A stretch of DNA of 64,000 nt from IMG/VR virus record IMGVR_UViG_3300021085_000019, positions 1-64,000 of that record. One strand, given 5' to 3'. How positions within the stretch are numbered: position 1 is the first letter of the stretch; each line of letters begins with the position of its first letter. The position numbers were made by a program, and so were the translations under genes. The DNA is from a virus. Of the stretch, positions 10,201 through 18,700 are shown piece by piece. Below the pieces are notes generated by a model. The model was not told the DNA's origin. It made no database searches and saw only the letters and a list, made by a program, of their open reading frames with translations.

Positions 10201-12463
10201 AGCTGAAGAGGACGGTATCTTAGGAACTGTTTGGAACGAATGGCAGACTAACTGGACCGGTAGACAAGTAGAAGAAGAAGTTCAACAAAATAGAGGGATT
10301 AGAGCTGGTGGTGATTTCTGGTGGAATAGAAGACTTTTCGGAAGACCAAATCAACAACAAACTATAACAACAACTACTGTAACTTCTAATCAATCTAGAT
10401 CAGGACTAAGAACCGATGTAGCCTTTGATACGGTAACAAGGGAGAGCAGTAACCGAATTGTTGAAGTTAACTTTGTTCCATTTATGAGATCAAGGAAAAT
10501 TTACTTTAAAGCTTCTAGAATGAAGCCTAACACCAAGGTATATGCTTTCTTTAACGATGTTAATGTTACTGCATTTTGTAGAGAAGAAGCGTATCAAGAG
10601 TGGTCTGATACTAGTACTGTTCTTAATTATGCAGGAGCTACATCACACCCAGGAGGAAGTTCTGGTGTATTAAATACAGATAATCAGGGTAAAATTAGTG
10701 GCACGTTTATTATACCTAGAAACACTAGTACTAAATTTAAAACTGGTGTAAAGGAATTTAGATTATCAGATTCACAAACTAATGATAAGGCAGCAGAAAA
10801 TACTTCAGCTGAAACTTTATTCCACGCTCAAGGTTTAATTGAATCTACTGAAAGAACTATTACTAACACTAAAGTTCCAAGGTTAGAAACCTCTAGATTA
10901 AGCGACTCGCGGGTTATCAGTGAAACATTCAATAGAACAACGACTACATGGTCAGATCCACTTGCTCAATCTATTTTAATTGAAAAGTCAGGCGGTATCT
11001 TTGTAACTTCTGTTGACTTGTTCTTCAAATCTAAGTTTACAATTAAGACTGGAGATGATACTGACATTCCAGTATCAGTAAGTATTGTCGCGAATGAAAA
11101 TGGCATACCGACTCAGGTCACTATACCTGGAACAGAAGTTGATAAATATTCTGCCAGCGTAAACGTGGATGCAGTTAATGCTACAGCCGCCACACGATTC
11201 ACTTTCGATCATCCGGTTTATTTAATGCAAGATCAGGAATACTCAATTGTAATTCAATCACAGTGTGATGAGTACGAAGCCTGGGTTGCTGAAATGGGAG
11301 GCTTTGATGTTGCTAATACGGAAACTAGAATTAATAAGCAACCTCATGGAGGTTCATTCTTTACATCTCAGAATGCATCTACTTGGACTCCAGATCAAAG
11401 TAAAGATCTTAAGTTTACACTTAATCGTGCAGAGTTTAGTTCATCTCAAAAAGAACTATATTTAGTAAACGACGTTATACCGGTTAAAAGTCTAAAATCA
11501 GATTCACTTGCAACAACTTCTGGATCTAATGTAATTACAGTAAGACATAAGAATCATGGGTTACATGGAGCATCTTGTAAAGTTACAATTGCAGGAGCAA
11601 CTGGTTTTAATAATATTAATGCCAGTGATATTAACGGAACACACACAATAAGCGGTGTTAAACATGATTCGTATAATATAACAGTTGGGAGTACTAATGC
11701 AGATGCTACTGGCTCTGGCGGAGGAAGTTCAATTACTGCAACTGAAAATTATCATTATGACTTATGTCAATTAGTAGCAGCAACTACTATTGTACCTGGA
11801 ACTGATATAAGATTCTATCTTACTCCATGTTCAGGAAAATCTATTAATGGTAATGAAGTGGCGCATACTATGGATAATAGTAATCCAATTGAAATATTGC
11901 CAAATATGAATAACATTTTTAATGCGCCCCAAGTAGTTGTTTCTGGTAATAACGAAAGCTTAGTAACTGGAGCTGGAAAATCATTTAAGGTTAAAGCAGT
12001 ACTTACATCAAATAGTACTCACTTAACTCCGGTTTTAGATGCTAATAGACTTTCAGCTATTCTAGTTCAAAATAGAGTTGGTGATAATGGAGATGTAGCA
12101 GAAACAAATGCTTATGGCGGATCAGAACTTTGTAAATATATAACTAAGAAGATTGACCTAGCTGAAGAGGCAGATGTTATTGATCTTTATCTTTCGGTTA
12201 ATAGACCTTCAGGTTCTAATGTAGATGTGTATTATAAGACATCGCCTGCAGGATCTGATGTAGACTTTAATTCACTGGCATGGCAAGAAGCTAATCCTGC
12301 AGCATCGATACCTATTAATAACGGTGATGTTTATAGTGAGGTTAAATATAATATTGATCCAACTGGAAGTTTTGGTTCACTAGCATTTAAATTAATTTTA
12401 AGATCTAACAATTCTTCTACGCCTCCAACGGTAAAAGACTTACGAGCGATCGCAGCTACATAA
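7241..12463 (+). CDS. DUF4815-family virion structural protein, likely peripheral baseplate/fibre-attachment protein
   Basis: This 1740-residue protein begins with the hallmark of DUF4815 proteins of marine myoviruses: VFPEGPYNDDY, then NYHRILFRPGYAVQARELTQ and an IDRHGQYAFKDGS segment (residues 8-70). The family is structural and usually sits next to the baseplate wedge genes. The centre (about 760-1010) has aromatic and charged blocks (FDIRF-like DFRPRKDN, NYYLPRIDKL, then a helical KLDKRIKNLEYYTSLSLLE), followed by a tryptophan-rich stretch (WNEWQTNWTGR) and an RSRKIYFKASRMKPNTKVYAFFN segment split over about residues 1083-1110. The C-terminal third is beta-rich. It occupies the place of T4 genes 9-10, so a role in holding fibres or pins to the baseplate rim is inferred from context only. 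Confidence 0.8.
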   Translation: MTTTNIKVFPEGPYNDDYLKTQSDGSTVETKNYHRILFRPGYAVQARELTQMQTMLQAQIDRHGQYAFKDGSRVVNGELSLNVEYDFIKLESTTELSLFENTVITGTNGVKARVIQAVSAVDASNPDTLYIKYLKADAASKTISVFAAGDNFSSNASSSKSGQVRTTTSESDPAVGKGSSVSISEGVYFISGCFVYVAPTTIILDKYTNNPSYIIGLQVIEDIVSSGEDGTLVDNAQDVPNTSAPGANRYQVKTQLIKQPIDINSRTVDNYITLLTVNNGEVSIDKTDKTEDTGLTLRLAQRTHDESGDYVVKPFELEILEHLNDTTNFGKYLQSDGGDIDKIAIGVEPSTAYVQGYRNQKVGTTYVEIDKPRGADATGFLNESNTQINFGNYIKLNASNFARVPDLEGFETINLVDTTSGTTTVGTARVRGMEFFANPDHIRLYLFDINITHGSKTFSDVDKVTGSGSFSANFLAGSEGTRFDVGNNVAVFKLPQSAIKTLADPSRDTTYSIKRKFNQTTSATGELSFSTAVGLFTDHDDVIIAPSNGPIKTDVSSSIVTGTGNGTNGLEYTNAIGIGNNIACEIIATIKKTIAPKTKTKTTFAKTINVTNGDTASYDLGHSDVIEVVSIVDSTSANITEDFTLDNGQRDNFYDTGKIVKNGGTGTVPTGNMIVTFKYYTHGAGDYFCVDSYPAQDYADIQSFSSSAGSVDLRDCIDFRPRKDNTSSNFSGTGSSLSGAPKVGHALTADINYYLPRIDKLVMKRDGGFEVIKGVPSEYPQPPSDKEDALTLYQLKLKPYVFTLNDVIPVIQDNKRYTMKDIGKLDKRIKNLEYYTSLSLLEQSAADVHMVDGNGLTRLKNGIIVDSFKDHTIIDSAHKETSESIDKENGLLRPECPSKNINLITDPSQSGSSIAQKRGSNWILNYSEVAHTVQPYASVAINVNPYNVFTWDGRVQLSPESDEWKETDVRPDVVIDDDGQYEQFVARAEEDGILGTVWNEWQTNWTGRQVEEEVQQNRGIRAGGDFWWNRRLFGRPNQQQTITTTTVTSNQSRSGLRTDVAFDTVTRESSNRIVEVNFVPFMRSRKIYFKASRMKPNTKVYAFFNDVNVTAFCREEAYQEWSDTSTVLNYAGATSHPGGSSGVLNTDNQGKISGTFIIPRNTSTKFKTGVKEFRLSDSQTNDKAAENTSAETLFHAQGLIESTERTITNTKVPRLETSRLSDSRVISETFNRTTTTWSDPLAQSILIEKSGGIFVTSVDLFFKSKFTIKTGDDTDIPVSVSIVANENGIPTQVTIPGTEVDKYSASVNVDAVNATAATRFTFDHPVYLMQDQEYSIVIQSQCDEYEAWVAEMGGFDVANTETRINKQPHGGSFFTSQNASTWTPDQSKDLKFTLNRAEFSSSQKELYLVNDVIPVKSLKSDSLATTSGSNVITVRHKNHGLHGASCKVTIAGATGFNNINASDINGTHTISGVKHDSYNITVGSTNADATGSGGGSSITATENYHYDLCQLVAATTIVPGTDIRFYLTPCSGKSINGNEVAHTMDNSNPIEILPNMNNIFNAPQVVVSGNNESLVTGAGKSFKVKAVLTSNSTHLTPVLDANRLSAILVQNRVGDNGDVAETNAYGGSELCKYITKKIDLAEEADVIDLYLSVNRPSGSNVDVYYKTSPAGSDVDFNSLAWQEANPAASIPINNGDVYSEVKYNIDPTGSFGSLAFKLILRSNNSSTPPTVKDLRAIAAT

Positions 12464-12478
12464 TGAGGAATAAAAGTA

Positions 12479-12706
12479 ATGCCTAGAAAAAAGAAAGTTG
12501 AAAATAATCCTAGCTTAGTGAGGGATACCACCAATCAAGCTATTATAAATACTAATACAGATGCTTTTGTCGCAAGACGAGCTCAGATTAAAGCAATAGA
12601 AAACAAAATAAAACTTGATGAGCAGCAATCGATTGATATAGATAATCTTAAGAGCGATGTTGCTGACATTAAGAAAATGTTACAGAAACTAATTGGTGGG
12701 AAATAA
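12479..12706 (+). CDS. Small coiled-coil protein between DUF4815 and fibre genes
   Basis: A 75-residue charged protein. It opens with a basic MPRKKK stretch, and residues about 33-72 form a heptad-like helix (AIENKIKLDEQQ, then IDNLKSDVADIKKMLQKL) that should make a short coiled coil. TGAGGA lies 8-10 bases before the ATG. Its stop overlaps the first base of the next fibre gene, so the two are likely translated together. I do not recognise a family. A chaperone or a small trimeric connector for the following fibre would fit its position, but this is only inference. Confidence 0.7.
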   Translation: MPRKKKVENNPSLVRDTTNQAIINTNTDAFVARRAQIKAIENKIKLDEQQSIDIDNLKSDVADIKKMLQKLIGGK

Positions 12707-15700
12707 TGGCTAACAAAGAAACTAGAATTTATAAAACGGATACACTGGAAACTCTTAGGCAAAAGTCTAATGAAATTTCGTTGCACTTAGGAGATAACGA
12801 ACAGCTTAATTCGTTAATGGCTGATAAGACTTATGTTTATTCTGCAGCTGCAGGTGATACTTTATTTGCTGGTGCTGATACTTCAAGTCCAGCTAAAACA
12901 GCACGGTTTGAAGTAAGTCCTACACACACTGTAGATAATACCGGCGGATATATTGTTCTTAAGAGCGTATCTTCACTAGATAGTTCATACATTCCAGGAA
13001 ATATTATTTATCAAGGTACTTCTGGATCTGCTAGTTATTCCGCTACTATTGTTTCAGCGTCAACGGATAGAATTTTAGTTAGAGATTCTTCAGGAAATTT
13101 TAGCACTTCTACTGACTTAAAAGTTGGAACAGGATCTCCAGACGTAATTGCACATGCAAATATTGAAAGAATAGTTATTGAAGCAAATCCAGTTGGAATT
13201 GTTAGAGTTTATAAAAATGGAACAGAACTAAATCAAGCAATGGTAACTAATGGTTTCCATGTAGCTGATATTAGAGCAACGATTACACATACTGGATCTC
13301 CAACACTTACGGATTTTACAAGAGGCGTTACTATTTACCAAGGTAGCTCTCAATCAACTCAAGCTGGAGTTGAAGCAAATGCTGATTGGTATGGTACTCT
13401 ACACTCAGTTTCTGGTGGAGTTATTAGAGTAAAAACTTACAACGGAAACTTTATTACATCTGGCGCTGGTTCATCTATAAGAGCTTTAGGTTCTAGTAAT
13501 ACAATTACTTCGCACGGAAGTCTTACTGCAATAGATAATACTTACGGATCTTATATCGAGTTAACAACACCTGCTTCATCGTCTGATCAGATTAAAGTTT
13601 TTTCACTAGATGTTGTAGCTGCAATTAACGAATTGCAAGATGATATTGGTGGTGTTGAAAGTTTAACAACTGCTGCTAATAACTTAGTTCTAGCAATTAA
13701 TGAACATGATGCAGAACTTGGAACAATTACTGCATCAGCAATGGGTACAGCAGCTTCAACTGTAAGTACTGCTATTAGAGAACATGAGGATCAGATCGGT
13801 AATGAAAGTATTAGTAGTGTCGATGCTGAAGATTCTAATAATACAATTACTGGCGCATTAAATCAATTACATGCTGAAGTAGGTGATGTTACTTCTACTA
13901 ACTTAGGAACATCCGCTTCAAACTTAACGGCAGCAATTAGAGAGCATGAAGATCAAATTGGTAATGATAATATTAACGCAATTTCTTCTACTAATAATAC
14001 AATTAAAACTGCGCTAAATCAATTACATACTGAGATCGGTTCATCGGTACTTACAGATAATTTACCTACTGATTTTGCCTATAATGTAACCGATCACACT
14101 ACTGCAACAAATACAATGTCTTCCTTTATTGGTAATACTTCTATTGCTAATATCGGAACAACAGATACTGTAACAGGCGCATTACAAAAATTACATGCTG
14201 AACTTGGTTCATCTTCAATCACAGATAATCTACCTACTGATATTACATATACAGTAACAAATCATACGACCGCGCTTAACACAATGTCTGCCTTTATCGG
14301 TAGCACATCGATTAATAATATTGGTGCACCAGACACTCTTACTGGAGCATTGCAATCGTTGCACGGTGAAATTGGTAATATGGTATTTGGATCTTCAGGT
14401 CCTGTAGATACTGTTAATTCGACAACACTAACTGGCGCGGTAAACGTCCTAGATGCTGAAATCGGTAATACAAATTACAACAGTGTGGGTACTGATATTA
14501 GTACTGCTTTATTAAACTTATATAATGACATTTACACGACCGCTTCTGTAACTGGCTTAAACACAACCGCTACTCATTTGGTTGGAGCAATCAACGAATT
14601 AGAACAAGATTTGTTTAATGCCGAAGGCGGAACTAAAAGAACTAGATCGAGTTTATTGACTTCAGATAAGACTTCTATTGTAGATGCAATTAATGAATTA
14701 CACACTGAGTTATATACTTCTGGTGCTTCGTTCACTGGTCTCTCAGCTAATAATTTTAAATCTGCTATTAACGAACTAAGAGCAGAACTTGGTGATGTTA
14801 ATGATATTAATAATGCTACTGGATATTCTGCTACAACAGCTGTAACTGGTATCACAGAAATTCAAGGCGATATCGGAAATGTTGATGCATTAACTTTAGA
14901 GGCTGGCACAATTGTCGGAGCTCTTAATGAAATTGAAGCTATCTTCGATGCATCAACAAGAGAAATTAGCGCAAGCAGTGATCCTTTTACTGTTACATCA
15001 GGTTCGTTCCTGATAAATTCATCGGGCAACATTGTATTCGACAATGGAACAAATCACACTGTGTTGAAAAAAGACGGTGTTGAATATGCTAGATTTACAA
15101 AGAGCGGAACAGATTTTCAATTAAAAGCTGGACATTTAGGTGCTTTATTCTTAACAGCATCAGGTCAAAATGCAACTTTTGCTAATAACTTAACAGTAGA
15201 CAATAATTTAGAAGTAGATGGTACTGCTGGAGTTGATGGTAACTTTAGAGTTGGAGTATCAGGCAGTAGCCGCTTTACTGTAGCTGCTTCTAATGGTAAT
15301 ACTTCAGTCGGTGGTACACTTGGAGTAACAGGAAATACTACTCTCGGCGGAACGCTTGGAGTAACAGGAGCTACAACTTTATCTTCAACATTAAATGTTA
15401 CTGGAGCTGCTGAATTAGTTTCATCATTAGGCGTTGATGGTAATTTAAGAGTAGGATCTAATAAGTTTAATGTAACAGCATCTAATGGTAATACACAAAT
15501 TGATGGAACTCTTGAAGTTGATGGCTCTACTGGAATTGATGGTAACTTTAGAGTTGGCGCTGAAGGTGCAAGTAAGTTTACTGTGACTGCTTCCAACGGT
15601 AATACTACAGTGTACGGAACACTTGGTGTAAGTCAACATACTTCGGTATCTAGTCTTTCAGCTTCTGGTAATGCAAGCGTTGGTGGTACATTAGGTGTTA

Positions 15701-18700
15701 CTGGAGCTACAACTTTATCTTCAACATTAAATGTTACTGGAGCTACTGAATTAGATTCAACACTAGGTGTTGATGGCAACTTAAGAGTTGGTAATAATAA
15801 GTTTAATGTAACAGCAACTTCTGGTAATACTCAAATTGATGGCACATTAGAAGTTGATGGCTCAGTTGGAATTGATGGAAACTTTAGAATTGGATCTAAC
15901 AGTCCTTCTCCAAAATTTAATGTTACTTCATCAAGTGGTAATACAACAATTGGTGGTACATTAGGCGTTGATGGAAATACTACTATCGCCGGGACTACTA
16001 CAATAACAAATACTACTCAATCATCAGTAAGTAGCGCAACAGACGGAGCATTGATTGTAGCTGGTGGCGTATCGATTGGTAAGAATCTATATGTTGGTGG
16101 AAACTTACAGGTTGAAGGTACACAAACAATTCTAAACACTGAGACTTTAACTGTTGAAGATACATTAGTTCTTGCAGGTAACAATTTATCATCCGAGCCA
16201 ACTACTGGCGGATTTGGTTTAGAAGTTGGTCCAATTACAAGTCCAAGCGGTGTAGCTTCAAACGTAACTGGTGCTCATAGTATTGTATATAACTATGCTA
16301 CTGATCGATGGGAAGCTGATGGTTCATTAATTCTATCAACAGCGACGCTTGCAACTCCTCAGGTCGAAGGTGTTGATTTTGGTCCATCTGATAACTTAAC
16401 ATTTAACGCAGGTGTTGGTCTAAGTGAGACTGTTACAAAAACAGGGGCTACAATCGTTACTCAGTATGTTAATACTGATAGAGGTTCTGTTGCGGCAGCT
16501 GCTCTTAATATATTCTCTAGTGTAGTTCCTTCATCAGGTACAACTGCAACAGCTGATAATAATAATGATGCATTGAATCTTACACAAGGTACTGGTATTT
16601 CTACAGTAGGTGATGGCGATAATGTTATTACTATTACAAATACTGATAGAGGTTCTGTTGCTGCTTCAGCATTAAGAATGTTTAAAACTATCTCTCTTGC
16701 CGATGTGCCAGATTCAACAAATGCTGATGTTGTAGCTGATTCAAATGCTGATATTCTTAAGTTAAGAGCTCTTGATGCTATCACATTAACATCTGATTCA
16801 AATAATGATATTATTAGTATTGATCATGATGACTTTGGTACTGCTGGAACATATGGTCCAGACGTTCAAGACGGCGAATATATTAAATCGATTACTGTAA
16901 ATTCTCAAGGTCACGTTACAGCCATAACAACTGATGATTTTGATACAAGATACGAAGCTTCAGATCCTACATGGGCATTATTTAATAATACAACTAAAAT
17001 TGACGATGTTGCAAGTGGAGATACTGTCAAATTTATTGGTGGTAATGCAATTGATTTAGTAAGTTCACACACTTCTGGAACTTCTACTTTACAGTTTAAT
17101 CATGCTAATACATCAAGCGTATCTAGTCTATCTTCAGATAATTCAGGCGGTAACGTATTACAAGATATTTCATTAACATTCGATACATACGGTCACGTAA
17201 CAGCTAGATCAATTGGAACTGTCAATTTAGATAACAGATATATTAGATCTTTCCAAGTTGAAGATGGAGATGGTACTGAAGTTACGATTAATCAGGCAAA
17301 TGAATGGAAATTTGTAGAAGGTTCTGGCACTGGTGCTACGATTGATATTAATTGGACTGATACATCTAATGGTTCAAATACAGATCCTTATGATTTGACA
17401 TTTACTGTAAATAACACAGACAGAGGTTCTGTTGCTGTAGCACCATTAAGAATATTTAAGTATGTTGCTTCAGATAGCGGAACTGCAGAAGCAGATAGTA
17501 CTGCTGATACATTAACAATTGCAGGTGGTACAAATATTAATACAGCTGTTGTAGGTGATACACTTACTATCAATAATGAATATGTTTATAATCACCCAAC
17601 ATATAACGGTGATGATTTCAGTATCGATACCGGACTACTTAGCGGTGCAACTGTAATTTCCGATTTAGATATTAATGTTACAACTGATACATTAGGACAT
17701 GTCGTTGATGCTAATGGTACAGTAGCTACAAGAACCTTAATACCGGGCGATTTAGGTATTTATGGTTGGGATCTACACGAAAATGGTAGTTCATCACCAA
17801 TAGTTAATAACATATTAAATGATCAAGTAGATTTTGTAAATGGTAATCACACAACTGCAGTTGTTACAAATCCATCTGCTAATAATGGCCGTGTAACATT
17901 TAATCACAACACCTTCACATCAGGCGGAACATTCGTAGGTGGTGCCAATAACGGTATCGTAATTGAAGATTTTTATATTGATTCGTATGGTCACGTTAGA
18001 AGTGTTGGAACAAGAGATCTTGATGGCAGATATGATAAATATGACGAATGGAGAATTCAAGATAACGGTGATTCTACAACACAATATGGTAAAGTAAGTT
18101 CTGCTACAGAAGATAGTACTGGATATGTAAAATTTATCAATGGTACTAATACAACAACGGAGAGAGGTGGTTCTGGTACTGTATCCGATCCGCATACAAT
18201 CAAAGTTAACTTTGTAAATCCAGGATATATATCATCTCAAAGATCTGCTACATTCGATGCAACACAAAGCACAGCTAACAGTAATAATAATCCATACTTA
18301 ACTATGAGTGATGCAGGCCCGCATAACGTAAAAATCGTTGGTGGTACTAATGCTACTGTTACAAGAAATAGCGATAATCAAATTACTATTGCGGCCACTG
18401 ACACAAACGATGATGTAAATGATACTAACTTGAGAGCAAAGCTTGAAGCATTAAATCCAGATCAAGGTATTGTTTATATTGGAGATACCGGTAACGATCT
18501 AGATCTTAAAATCAGAGGTAATCTGACAGTTCTAGGCACTCAGACGATCATGAATACTGAGACTGTTACTACTCATGATAATAAGATTGAGCTTAACTCA
18601 AATGCTGCTTCTACTCCTACTGAAGATGCTGGTATAATCGTTAATAGAGGATCATCAACGAACGCACAAATTTACTGGAGTGAAGCAAGCGATAGATGGT

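Noticed and set aside
12544-12551. TATAAATA inside the 75-residue gene
   Set aside because: It lies about 150 bases before the next start and has no intergenic setting; AT-rich coding sequence gives such matches by chance.
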